In this document: positions 17,952 to 26,042 of the stretch, piece after piece
How positions within the stretch are numbered: the first letter of the stretch is position 1
Layout: the number at the start of each line of letters is the position of its first letter
Assembly: GCA_036502575.1 (NCBI GenBank)
Contig: DASXYL010000083.1
Location: 186,001 to 250,000, forward strand
From: DASXRA01 sp036502575
GTDB lineage: Bacteria > Actinomycetota > Actinomycetes > Mycobacteriales > Jatrophihabitantaceae
Direction of reading: 5' to 3'
Length of the DNA: 64,000 bases
The notes under the pieces: model-generated
Seen by the model: only the letters and a program-made list of their open reading frames with translations
Told to the model about the DNA's origin: nothing
The model's database searches: none
Made by a program: the position numbers and the translations under genes

Positions 17952-18344
17952 GTGAGCTACACAGCCGATTCCCGGGTCGACGCCTACATCGACGCGTTGC
18001 CTGATTGGCAGCAGGCGATCTGCCACGAGGTGCGCGAGCTCGTCCACGCCGCCGATCCCGAGGTGGTCGAGACGATCAAGCGGACGGTGCAGCCGTACTT
18101 CGTCCTGCAGGGCAACATCTGCGCATTGCTGGCCGCGAGGGACCACGTCAACGTGTTCCTCTACGACGGCGCCATCGTGCCGGATCCCGAGGGCATCATC
18201 ACCGCCGGCCACGACAACAAGACGGCGCGAACGGTGTCCTACCGCCACGGGGAGAAGATCAACAAGCGGGCCCTCACCGCGATGTTCGAGCAGATCATCG
18301 CCAACAACCGCGCCGGTGGATGGCGCAAGATCAAGGGCACCTGA
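17952..18344 (+). CDS. DUF1801 domain protein
   Basis: 130-residue soluble protein starting at GTG 17952. The DUF1801 (YdhG-like) fold is recognisable in VDAYIDALPDWQQAICHEVR, VVETIKRTVQPYF and the C-terminal ALTAMFEQIIANNRAGGWRK. Biochemical function is not established for the family. It stands alone on the plus strand, convergent with the TetR gene, with a palindrome between them. Confidence 0.85.
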   Translation: MSYTADSRVDAYIDALPDWQQAICHEVRELVHAADPEVVETIKRTVQPYFVLQGNICALLAARDHVNVFLYDGAIVPDPEGIITAGHDNKTARTVSYRHGEKINKRALTAMFEQIIANNRAGGWRKIKGT

Positions 18345-18362
18345 TCGAGCGGCTAGTGTGCG

Positions 18363-18409
18363 AATCGTGGTGGGTTTGCCCGCCTGGGGCGGGGTGATCC
18401 ACCACGATT
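18363..18409. terminator. Palindrome between convergent genes
   Basis: Arms AATCGTGGTGG (18363-18373) and CCACCACGATT (18399-18409) pair perfectly over 11 bp, with a nested CCCGCC/GGCGGG stem in the 25-nt loop. It sits between convergent stops at 18344 and 18421. There is no U-tract, as is usual for actinobacterial terminators. Confidence 0.65.
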
Positions 18410-18420
18410 GAGGCCGAGGC

Positions 18421-18993
18421 TTAGCGGCGCAGTGCGTCCATGAGCAGGTCGAGCAGCCGGCCGGCCTGGGCCCGGCGCGCCGGATCCCCCGTGGCCACCG
18501 ATAGGCCACTCAGCCCGATCAGCACGTCGTCGGGCTCGACGTCCGTGCGCAGCGTCCCGTCGGCGGCGCCCGCTCGCAGCAGGGTCGTCACCGCCTCGGT
18601 CAGCCGCGCCCGGCTCTGCGCGAACGGGTCGCCGCCGGACGCGATCACGGCATGCAGCGCGTCGGCCATGCCCTGCTTGGTGGTCATGTAGTCGACGAAG
18701 CGGTCCATCCAGGCCCGCAACGCCTGGTCGGCCGGCCGGTCGTTCAACAGGTCGGCGACCGAGTCGCCCAGCCGGGCGAGCTCATTGCGGTAAGCCGCCT
18801 CTACGAGTGCCTCCCGGGTGGGGAAGTGGCGATACAGCGTGCCGATGCCGACCCCGGCCTCTCGAGCGATGGCATCGAGCGTGACGTCCGCGCCGTCCGC
18901 ACTGTCAGCGGAGAACGCGCGGACGGCGACCTCGAGCAACCGATCGCGATTGCGCTGCGCGTCGGCGCGCAGCGGCCGATCTGCTGTCATCAC
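18421..18993 (-). CDS. TetR-family repressor
   Basis: 190 residues. N-terminal HTH at about 28-60 (VTLDAIAREAGVGIGTLYRHF is the standard TetR recognition segment), followed by an all-helical ligand domain whose C-terminal part resembles SbtR-like TetR regulators (DDVLIGLSGLS). Start at 18993, or the in-frame ATG at 18990. Divergent from the SDR gene; two perfect inverted repeats in the spacer are its probable operators, so it likely represses itself and the reductase until an unknown ligand binds. Confidence 0.93.
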   Translation of the reverse strand: MMTADRPLRADAQRNRDRLLEVAVRAFSADSADGADVTLDAIAREAGVGIGTLYRHFPTREALVEAAYRNELARLGDSVADLLNDRPADQALRAWMDRFVDYMTTKQGMADALHAVIASGGDPFAQSRARLTEAVTTLLRAGAADGTLRTDVEPDDVLIGLSGLSVATGDPARRAQAGRLLDLLMDALRR

Positions 18994-19011
18994 GCCTCCC
19001 TGGGAACGAAT

Positions 19012-19054
19012 CGGAGGCTCCTCCGGTTAGACTAGAGAGCGGAGGACCCTCCGC
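19012..19054 (+). promoter_or_regulatory. Two palindromic operators around a -10 box
   Basis: CGGAGG-CT-CCTCCG (19012-19025) and GCGGAGG-AC-CCTCCGC (19039-19054) share the core CGGAGGNNCCTCCG, with centres 28 bp apart. TAGACT (19028-19033) between them looks like a -10 element. Location between a TetR gene and its divergent target makes them convincing TetR sites. Confidence 0.75.
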
Positions 19055-19081
19055 TTCAAGCTTACCGAGATGGGAAGCGTC

Positions 19082-20020
19082 ATGACCGACCGCATCACCA
19101 CTCCGTTCAACGCCGAGTCGACCGCCGCCGAGGTCATCGCCGGCATCGACCTCACCGACCGCCGGGCCATCGTCACCGGCGGCGCGTCCGGCATCGGCAT
19201 CGAGACCGCGCGCGCCCTGGCCGGCGCCGGCGCCGAGGTCACCCTGGCTGTACGCAACGTCGAGGCCGGCGAGCGCACCGCCGCCGACATCATCGACAGC
19301 ACCGGCAACAAGCAGGTACTCGTCGCGCCGCTGGATCTCGCCGACCAGGCCTCGGTCGCGTCTTTCGTCGCCGGATGGGACGGCCCGTTACACATCCTGA
19401 TCAACAATGCCGGCATCATGGCCTCGCCCCTGATGCGTACGCCGCAGGGCTGGGAGATGCAGTTCGCGACGAACCACCTCGGCCACTTCGCGCTGGCAAT
19501 CGGTCTGCACGACGCCCTCGCGGCCGCCGGACACGCCCGCGTGGTGTCGGTCAGCTCGAGCGCCCACCACCAGTCACCGGTGGTTTTCGAGGACATCCAT
19601 TTCGAGCGCCGCGAGTACAGCCCGTGGTCGGCGTACGGGCAGTCCAAGACGGCCAACGTGCTGTTCGCCGTGGAAGGCAGTAAGCGCTGGGCGGCCGACG
19701 GCATCACGATCAATGCCCTGATGCCCGGCGGCATCCGCACCAACCTGCAGCGCTACGTGGACCCCGAGGAGATCGAGCGGCTGCGCCAGGCCGCCGGGGC
19801 CACCGACAACATGTGGAAGACGCCCGAGCAGGGCGCGGCCACGTCCGTCCTGCTGGCGACGTCGCCGCTGCTCGAGGGCATCGGCGGGCGCTACTTCGAC
19901 GACTGCAACGAGGCCGAGGTCGGCAAGCTGAGTGCCCGCAACGGCGTCGCCGCCTACGCGCTCGACCCGGATGCGGCCGCCCGGTTGTGGCAGGTGTCGC
20001 TGGACACGCTGGCGGCGTGA
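19082..20020 (+). CDS. Short-chain dehydrogenase/reductase
   Basis: 312 residues from ATG 19082, which is preceded by GGGAAG (an ATG 12 bases earlier lacks such a site). Classical Rossmann SDR: cofactor loop TGGASGIG, NNAG in ILINNAGIM, and catalytic Ser/Tyr/Lys with SSSAHHQ and YGQSK. The long substrate loop and C-terminal part resemble the retinol-dehydrogenase/WW-domain oxidoreductase-like subgroup. Controlled by the divergent TetR gene. Substrate unknown; an inducible detoxification or alcohol/ketone reductase is the likely role. Confidence 0.92.
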   Translation: MTDRITTPFNAESTAAEVIAGIDLTDRRAIVTGGASGIGIETARALAGAGAEVTLAVRNVEAGERTAADIIDSTGNKQVLVAPLDLADQASVASFVAGWDGPLHILINNAGIMASPLMRTPQGWEMQFATNHLGHFALAIGLHDALAAAGHARVVSVSSSAHHQSPVVFEDIHFERREYSPWSAYGQSKTANVLFAVEGSKRWAADGITINALMPGGIRTNLQRYVDPEEIERLRQAAGATDNMWKTPEQGAATSVLLATSPLLEGIGGRYFDDCNEAEVGKLSARNGVAAYALDPDAAARLWQVSLDTLAA

Positions 20021-20026
20021 CCTTCC

Positions 20027-20077
20027 CCGATCGCGCAACGTTCGGCGGTCCCAGGCCGCCAGATGTTGCGCGATCGG
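20027..20077. terminator. Palindrome between convergent genes
   Basis: Perfect 13-bp arms CCGATCGCGCAAC (20027-20039) and GTTGCGCGATCGG (20065-20077) with an inner GGCGG/CCGCC stem. It fills the 58-bp gap between convergent stops, so it can serve both genes. Confidence 0.7.
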
Positions 20078-20078
20078 A

Positions 20079-21472
20079 TCAGGTGCGCTCGTAGTAGCGC
20101 TGCAGCGTCTGCATCTCGGCGTCGAGCTCCGCGCGCGCCTCGGCGCTGGTGGTGGCCAGCGAGCGCCACTCGGCGAAGACCATGTTCACGAAGATCATGC
20201 TGAACACCACCGTCGTCATCAGGCTGCGGCCGATCACCTCGGCCAGCGTCCGGCCGATCTGCAGATACGTGAACATCGCGGTGTCGCTCTTCGAGCCGAG
20301 GACGTCCTCGCCGGCCACCGTCGCCGTCATGAGGAAGATCGCCACGACGACGATGCCCGAGATCAGGATGTAGCCGCCGAGCCGCGAGGCGCGCGACAGT
20401 TCGGCGTGCGCCTCGCAGCTGGACAGCCGACGCGTGTACACCTTGTGGTAGATGACGTACAGCCAGGGTGTAAACGCCAGCAGCGCCACGCCGAGTACGA
20501 GCACGCCGTTGCCGACCAGCTGGTCGAGCAGCACGAAGACCACGACCATGAACAGTGAGTAGAACGGCGCCACCCCGACCAGGAACCAGCCCGGCAGGGA
20601 CGCCGCCGGGAACATGCTCTTGATCCGCGCGGCCCCCTTGACGACGCCACCCGGCACCGACACCACGGTCGGCAACAGCAACGTCGCGAAGTTGATCGCC
20701 AGCCCGATCCGGGCGACGAGCACGAACGAGTTCGTCACGGTGTCGGTGCCCGTTCCGGGGTCGAGACCGCCGAGATCGCCCAGCCCGCCGAGGTCGCCGG
20801 CCCCCGCCCAGCCCGGACGAGTTGAGCGCCCCGAGGTCCACGACGTAGTGCAGCGGCACCAGCGCCGCGATGAGCGGGATCACGATGGACAGCGTCCAGC
20901 AGGCGGTGAGCAGCTTGGACGTTCGGCGCATCTCGGTCCAGGTCGCGAGGACGACGAGCACGCCGATCGGGGCGAACCAGGCCGATCGAGGGCAGGTAGC
21001 TCCAGAGCTTGCCGAAATCGGTGAAGCCGCTTCGCCCGTCACCCGTCGCGAACGAGGTCGGCGACGGGCGGTCCTTCGCCTCGATGAACGACAGCACCAC
21101 GCCGACGAGCAGGAACGGCAGCGCCACCAGCATGCAGCTGCGCCGCCAGGCGAACAGGGCGTGCAGCCGCGGCTCGACCCCGGCCTGGCTGAGCCGTCCC
21201 GCCTCGCGGGGGGATACGACGACCGTCGCGACGTCCCAGTCGATCGCGCGCTTGAAGTGGGTCCACGCCGACGCGCCCCGCCCGGACGGCTGCTCGGCCG
21301 GACCAGCCGTGGGCCAGCCAGGTTGCGTCCACCCCGACGGGCCGGGAGCGGCGGGCGGCTGCGTCCACGCCGACGGGTGGGGTTGGTACGTCTGGCCGCC
21401 GGTCTGGTCCGGGCCGGGCCCGGTCGTGCCGTGTCCTCGGTGCTGGCCGCCCACCTGGTCCTCCTCGATCAT
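20079..21472 (-). pseudogene. Multi-pass membrane protein split by two +1 indels
   Basis: One gene spread over three frames. It starts at ATG 21472 with a Gln/Pro/Trp-rich cytoplasmic segment (about 70 residues), continues as FKRAIDWDVATVVVSPREA and a first hydrophobic helix, shifts frame at the GGCC run 20980-20983 into WFAPIGVLVVLATWTEMRR, and shifts again at the C5 run 20801-20805 into a Gly/Leu-Asp-rich linker followed by four to five helices and a C-terminal coiled segment (EARAELDAEMQTLQRYYER). Removing one base at each run restores a single protein of about 463 residues. Family not recognised with confidence (DUF4328-like is possible). The indels may be assembly errors. Confidence 0.7.
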
Positions 21473-21629
21473 GCGCGACCGTTCGGTGCGCCACCGTCCC
21501 TGACGGTATGGGGCGTGGGCGGGCACCGAACCCGGGAAACTACCTGTGTTTGGGGCGCCGTCCGGGTGGAATAGCCCGCGGTCCACCTGCGCTGGCACCA
21601 GCAGACCCGTCCCGTCCCGAGGAGTTGTC

Positions 21630-22124
21630 TTGAGCGATCTGGCCGATCTACCCGTTACGACACTGGACGGCGCGCCGACGACGTTCGGCGCGCTGACCGC
21701 CGGCAAGGCGGCGCTCGTCGTGAACGTCGCCAGCAAGTGCGGGCTGACCCCGCAGTACGCCCAGCTGGAGGCACTGCACGAGGAGCTGGCCGGTCGCGGC
21801 TTCACCGTGCTGGGCTTCCCGTCCAACCAGTTCGGGGGTCAGGAGCCCGGCACGTCCGAGCAGATCGCCGAGTTCTGCTCGACCACCTACGGGGTCACCT
21901 TCCCACTGTCGGACAAGATCGAGGTCAACGGCCCCGGCCGCGACCCCATCTACGCGCGGCTGACCGAGGTCAATGACGCCGAGGGTGCGGCCGGTGACAT
22001 CCAGTGGAACTTCGAGAAGTTCCTGATCGACCCGGACGGCACGGTGGTGGGCCGATTCCGTCCCCGCACCGAACCGGACGCGCCGGAGATCAGGGCCGCC
22101 ATCGAGGCCGTTCTACCCGGCTAG
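21630..22124 (+). CDS. Glutathione peroxidase family (Cys type)
   Basis: 164-residue thiol peroxidase reducing hydrogen peroxide or lipid hydroperoxides, in bacteria usually with thioredoxin or mycothiol systems as reductant. A TTG start at 21630 with GAGGAG upstream is chosen since no in-frame ATG precedes the conserved start. Catalytic tetrad: Cys37 in NVASKCGLTPQY, Gln in SNQFGGQEPG, and Trp/Asn in IQWNFEKF. It uses Cys, not selenocysteine. Monocistronic, followed by the 72-bp structured repeat. Confidence 0.93.
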   Translation: MSDLADLPVTTLDGAPTTFGALTAGKAALVVNVASKCGLTPQYAQLEALHEELAGRGFTVLGFPSNQFGGQEPGTSEQIAEFCSTTYGVTFPLSDKIEVNGPGRDPIYARLTEVNDAEGAAGDIQWNFEKFLIDPDGTVVGRFRPRTEPDAPEIRAAIEAVLPG

Positions 22125-22151
22125 TCCGCCCGCCCACCCGCCGCGGCTCCC

Positions 22152-22223
22152 GACTTTGCACCTGAGATCGACGCGATGACGGCCTGGATAGCCGCTGGCA
22201 GCGTCGATCCTGAATGCAAAGTC
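22152..22223. repeat. 72-bp structured repeat, copy 1
   Basis: Layout GACTTTGCA-N5-GATCGACGC-N26-GCGTCGATC-N5-TGCAAAGTC, total 72 bp. Both 9-bp arm pairs are perfectly complementary, separated by a 5-nt internal bulge and a 26-nt loop. The same arms and the same spacings recur at 42034-42105 with unrelated bulge and loop sequence. It lies between the convergent stops of the peroxidase gene and the carbonic-anhydrase remnant. Confidence 0.85.
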
Positions 22224-22239
22224 CGGGGCAGCGCGGGCC

Positions 22240-22695
22240 TCAGGCGACGGCGCCCGCCGTCGTCGCGTCCGGCACCTCGACGAGGCGTCCGGTCTTGACG
22301 TCGTAGAGGTACCCGTAGATCGGGATGCCGGCCGGGACCAGTGGATGTGACCGGATCCGGCTCACATCCTCGACCACGCTCTTCGCGGCGTCGCTGATCG
22401 TGAGCCAGTCGATGTACTTCGCCTCGGCGGAACCTGGCCCCTGGCCGACGTCGTAGAAGCCGTCGGCGCCGAGGGCCGCGGTCTCGAGGCTGTTCGCAAG
22501 CAGGCCCCGGATCACCTCGTCGGTGAAGAATTCCATGCCGCAGTCGGTGTGGTGGATGACGAACCACTCGCGCGTGCCGAGCAGTGTGTAGGAGATGACC
22601 AGCGAGCGCGGGGCATCGTCGCTCGCGCGCCCTCCGGCATTGCGGATGAGGTGTGCGTCGCCCCGTCCGTGTGATGGGAGCGCAGTTCCCGCCAA
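22240..22695 (-). pseudogene. 5'-truncated beta-carbonic anhydrase
   Basis: The frame carries the beta-carbonic-anhydrase body: GDAHLIRNAGGRASDDA, SLVISYTLLGTREWFVIHHTDCGM with two zinc ligands (His, Cys), and the C-terminal IPIYGYLYDVKTGRLVEV. Normal proteins of this ~165-residue subfamily have about 40 more N-terminal residues with the zinc Cys and catalytic Asp/Arg (CxDxR); here the homology starts abruptly at GDAHLIRN behind an unrelated MAGTALPSHGR stretch. I found no CxDxR in any minus-strand frame of the 56-bp gap to the next gene. Without the first zinc Cys it should not be active. Confidence 0.8.
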
Positions 22696-22751
22696 TCCTA
22701 GTTAGCCGATAGGGAAAATGTAGCTCTCAATGGTGTCGCTGAACGACCAGC

Positions 22752-23546
22752 TCAGGGACCCAGAAAGCTGGTGATGGCAGCGAGGCAGGTCTCGTCGTTC
22801 TCCAGGTGCGGAAGGTGCGCGACGCCGGGCAGGGTCGTCAGTTGCGCGTAGGGCATCCGGTCGGCCATGCCGGCGCACACGTCCAGCCGGTCGGGCAGGT
22901 CGAGCTCGCCGACCAGTAGCAGGGTCGGGCTGGCGATCCTGCTCAGTTCCTCCCACACGGAGTCGGGCTTGATGCTGTCGCCCGGACTCTCGTTCCGCAG
23001 CGCGAGGCCGTTCATGTCCAGAAACAGCTGGCGGGCTTCGCCGCCGACCCGACCCTCCGGCGCGGTCGGGCCGTCGAGCCAGAGCCAGGCCTCGAGGCGG
23101 TTCACCTCGTCGACGTCGCCGGCGTCGTCGGCTGCGTCCAGATTCTGCCCCAGCGTGTTGATCGGCTCGGGATACTCGTCCAGCCAGGGCGCGCCGGTCA
23201 CGTCGGGCGCGATCAGTACCAAGCGCGCGACCCGGTCGGGATGCGCCAACGCCAATTCGACAGCGACGCCACCGCCGAGCGAACAGCCCACCACGGCGAC
23301 CCGGTCGAGGCCGGCTGCGTCCAGCACCGCCACCGCGTCCGTGGCCGGTGAATGGGCCTCCGGCCGGTAGGTGGTCTCGCCGAACCCACGCTGGTCGTAG
23401 GCAAGGACCTGGTGGTCCGGAGTGAGCCGATCGGTCAGGTGTCGCCAGCTGCGTTTGTCGGTCACGCCGGCGTGGATGAGCAGCACCGGATCACCGGCAC
23501 CGCTCGACGAATAAGCCAATTGGGCGTTGCCCGATGTCGCGAACAT
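22752..23546 (-). CDS. Alpha/beta hydrolase
   Basis: 264 residues from ATG 23546. Fold markers: VLLIHAGVTDKRSWRHL (oxyanion region), YDQRGFGET, nucleophile VVGCSLGGGVAVE, acid in LLVGELDLPDR and His in PGVAHLPHLEN. It resembles 3-oxoadipate enol-lactonase/BioH-like esterases in length and spacing, but no pathway neighbours support a specific substrate. It is divergent from the sensor kinase, with about 100 bp between the starts. Confidence 0.88.
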   Translation of the reverse strand: MFATSGNAQLAYSSSGAGDPVLLIHAGVTDKRSWRHLTDRLTPDHQVLAYDQRGFGETTYRPEAHSPATDAVAVLDAAGLDRVAVVGCSLGGGVAVELALAHPDRVARLVLIAPDVTGAPWLDEYPEPINTLGQNLDAADDAGDVDEVNRLEAWLWLDGPTAPEGRVGGEARQLFLDMNGLALRNESPGDSIKPDSVWEELSRIASPTLLLVGELDLPDRLDVCAGMADRMPYAQLTTLPGVAHLPHLENDETCLAAITSFLGP

Positions 23547-23646
23547 GGCGCCATGCTCGCAGCCGGCCGGATCGGCCGCGATAGGGGACTCGCTTCGTCG
23601 CGAGCCGTACTCTCGGGGCCCGGTACGAGATCCGGGAGGCCGAGTG

Positions 23647-25092
23647 ATGGCGCGTCCGAGCGTCCGCAGCCTGCTGGCGCGGCTGTCGGTCCGGCAGTGG
23701 TCGCTGCGCGCGCGGCTGCTGGCGGGCGTCGTCGGGCTGGTTGCGATCGCTCTCGTCACGACCGGCCTGATCGGCACGACGTTGCTGCGCAGCTACCTGG
23801 TGCACCAGGTCGATCAGCAGCTGCAGGGCGGAATCTCCGCGGTGGGGCGTCGGCCCCTCGACCGGCCACCGCCGCCGCCGGACACGACGCGAGACCAGCT
23901 GCCGAGCCAGTTCTGGTTCATCGACATCGACCCGAACGGCAAGGTGGTGCAGCAGCGAGGCGGTCCGCTCGCGCCGGGCGCGGCGATGCCGGACGTGTCC
24001 CTGGTGAACACCGCGAAGGTACGCAGCGAGGCGGGCAAGGCGTTCACGGTGCCGTCGACGAACGGTGGTGCGGGGTTCCGGGTCCGGGCCGTCGAACGCC
24101 CCGACGGCACCGGCGCCAGCACGGTGGCGATCTCGCTGAAGGCCGCCGACGCCACGGTGAACCGCCTGGAGATGATCACCTGGCTGGTGGCGTTGCTGGT
24201 GCTGGCGGTGCTGTTCGTGCTGGCCGCGGTGGCGGTACGGATCGGCCTCAAGCCGCTGGACGTCGTCGAACGCACGGCGGAGGACATCGCCGCCGGTGAC
24301 CTGTCCCGGCGGGTGCCCGTGGGCCGGCCCGGTACCGAGATCGGCCGCCTGTCCAACACGTTCAACGGCATGCTGGCGCAGATCGAGTCGGCGTTCACCG
24401 CCCGCGAGCACAGCGAGGCGACGTTGCGGCAGTTCATCGCGGACGCGAGCCACGAGCTGCGCACGCCGCTGACCACGGTGCGGGGCTACGCCGAGCTGGC
24501 CCGCAAGGGTGCCCTCGTCGGCGAGACGACCCGGCAGCGGGCGATGGGACGCATCGAGTCCGAGGCGACGCGCATGGGCGGCCTCGTCGACGACCTGCTG
24601 CTGCTGGCCTACCTCGATCAGCAACGTCCGCTCGTGGTGAGCACGGTCGACCTGGGCGCGCTCGCCGCCGATGCCGTGGCCGACGCCCGGGTCCGCGACA
24701 CCGAGCGACCCATCCACTACGCCGGCCCGAGCGAGCCGGTGCTCGTGGACGTCGACCCGGACCGCATCGGGCAGGTTCTGGGGAACCTGCTCGGCAACAC
24801 GCTCATGCACACACCTGCGGGCACCGCCGTAGACGTTTCGCTGGTGCGCGATGGCGATCGGGCTCGGTTGGTGGTGGCCGACGACGGCCCCGGGCTGCCG
24901 CCCGACCAAGTGGCCCGGCTGTTCGAGCGGTTCTACCGCGCCGATCCGAGTCGCTCCCGCGCCCGCGGCGGGAGCGGTTTGGGTCTGGCCATCGTCGAGG
25001 CGGTCGTGCACGCCAGCGGCGGTGCGGTCACCTGTAGCAGCACGGTCGGCGTCGGGACGTCGTTCGAGGTCGTGTTGCCCCTGCACAGCTGA
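23647..25092 (+). CDS. OmpR-type sensor histidine kinase
   Basis: 481 residues from ATG 23647 (a GTG one codon earlier is possible). Topology: helix at about 25-50, extracytoplasmic sensor of about 130 residues with a PPPPP run, helix at about 180-205, HAMP (IGLKPLDVVERTAEDIAAGDLSRRV), HisKA with ADASHELRTPLTTVRGY, and HATPase_c with N-box GNLLGNTLMHTP, G1 VADDGPGLPPD and GGSGLGLAIVEAVV. Cognate regulator is the gene 170 bp downstream. The pair precedes an export operon, suggesting a cell-envelope or drug stress sensor. Confidence 0.94.
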   Translation: MARPSVRSLLARLSVRQWSLRARLLAGVVGLVAIALVTTGLIGTTLLRSYLVHQVDQQLQGGISAVGRRPLDRPPPPPDTTRDQLPSQFWFIDIDPNGKVVQQRGGPLAPGAAMPDVSLVNTAKVRSEAGKAFTVPSTNGGAGFRVRAVERPDGTGASTVAISLKAADATVNRLEMITWLVALLVLAVLFVLAAVAVRIGLKPLDVVERTAEDIAAGDLSRRVPVGRPGTEIGRLSNTFNGMLAQIESAFTAREHSEATLRQFIADASHELRTPLTTVRGYAELARKGALVGETTRQRAMGRIESEATRMGGLVDDLLLLAYLDQQRPLVVSTVDLGALAADAVADARVRDTERPIHYAGPSEPVLVDVDPDRIGQVLGNLLGNTLMHTPAGTAVDVSLVRDGDRARLVVADDGPGLPPDQVARLFERFYRADPSRSRARGGSGLGLAIVEAVVHASGGAVTCSSTVGVGTSFEVVLPLHS

Positions 25093-25096
25093 CCAC

Positions 25097-25165
25097 CTCC
25101 GCGAGTTGTCCGCGCTTCGCGTTGCCCCGCCGCTGCGTAGCGCGGACAACTGGTCGGGGGCGGAG
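25097..25165. repeat. Palindrome between kinase and regulator genes
   Basis: Arms AGTTGTCCGCGCT (25104-25116) and AGCGCGGACAACT (25139-25151) pair over 13 bp; outer CTCCGC (25097-25102) and GCGGAG (25160-25165) add a second stem. It begins 5 bp after the kinase stop and may attenuate transcription into the regulator or separate the two units. Confidence 0.65.
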
Positions 25166-25262
25166 TTCTTAGCTGGCATCCAGGTTCCTTGCAGCTTCAC
25201 CGCAGGTGGCTGCGGTGAGGTGATACCCGGCCGCGACGGTGCCAGGTGCGAGGAGCAGAGAA

Positions 25263-26042
25263 ATGACAGATCGGAGGCGACCTCCGTACGAATCGAGTGC
25301 GGATGCGTCGCAGAGCGGGTCGCACGGCGGTGAGCGGCTACTCGTCGTCGACGACGAGGCCGATATCGCCGACCTCCTCACGACGGGGCTGCGATTCGTC
25401 GGCTTCGACGTCCGCGCGGCGAACACCGGCGCGGAGGCGCTGGCGGTAGCAGCCGACTTCCGTCCCCACCTGCTGGTGCTGGACGTGATGCTGCCCGACA
25501 TCGACGGCTTCGAGCTGTGCCGGCAGATCCGTCGTGATCGCGAGCAGGTCGGCGTCGTGTTCCTGACCGCGCGCGACCGGACGGAGGACGCGATCGCCGG
25601 GCTCACGGTCGGCGGCGACGACTACATCAACAAGCCGTTCAGCCTGGACGAGGTGGTGGCCCGCATCCGGGCCGTACTGCGCCGCATCTCGGCCGGCCCG
25701 ACCGACGAGGTCGAGGACGGCGTGCTGCGCTTCGCCGATCTGGAGCTGGACGAGGTCCGGCACGAGGTGCGCCGCGCGAACAGCTCGATCGATCTGTCGC
25801 CCACCGAGTTCGCGCTGCTGCGCTACCTGCTCGAGAACAGCGGGCGGGTCGTGTCCAAGGCGCAGATCATCGACCACGTCTGGCGGTACGACTTCCGCGG
25901 CGACGACGGGGTCGTCGAGTCCTACATCTCCTACCTGCGCAAGAAGATCGACCGGTTCGACCCGCCACTGATCCACACCCTGCGCGGTGTCGGGTACACG
26001 CTGCGGGTCGGCCGCACGGCGACGCCGGAGGCAGTTCGATGA
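25263..26042 (+). CDS. OmpR/PhoB-family response regulator
   Basis: 259 residues. Start ATG 25263 with GAGGAGCAG upstream; a 20-residue polar leader precedes the receiver. Receiver (about 22-140): VVDDEADIADLL, phospho-acceptor in LVLDVMLPDIDG, Lys in YINKPFSLDEVV. Winged helix (about 160-250): LSPTEFALLRYLLENSG, RVVSKAQIIDHVW and VVESYISYLRKKI. Its stop overlaps the start of the adaptor gene by four bases, which ties the two-component system to the MacAB-type exporter as one transcript, as in antimicrobial-peptide or envelope-stress export systems. Confidence 0.95.
   Translation: MTDRRRPPYESSADASQSGSHGGERLLVVDDEADIADLLTTGLRFVGFDVRAANTGAEALAVAADFRPHLLVLDVMLPDIDGFELCRQIRRDREQVGVVFLTARDRTEDAIAGLTVGGDDYINKPFSLDEVVARIRAVLRRISAGPTDEVEDGVLRFADLELDEVRHEVRRANSSIDLSPTEFALLRYLLENSGRVVSKAQIIDHVWRYDFRGDDGVVESYISYLRKKIDRFDPPLIHTLRGVGYTLRVGRTATPEAVR

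Noticed and set aside
21630..22124. Selenoprotein glutathione peroxidase
   Set aside because: The catalytic codon is a normal Cys codon and no in-frame TGA is involved.
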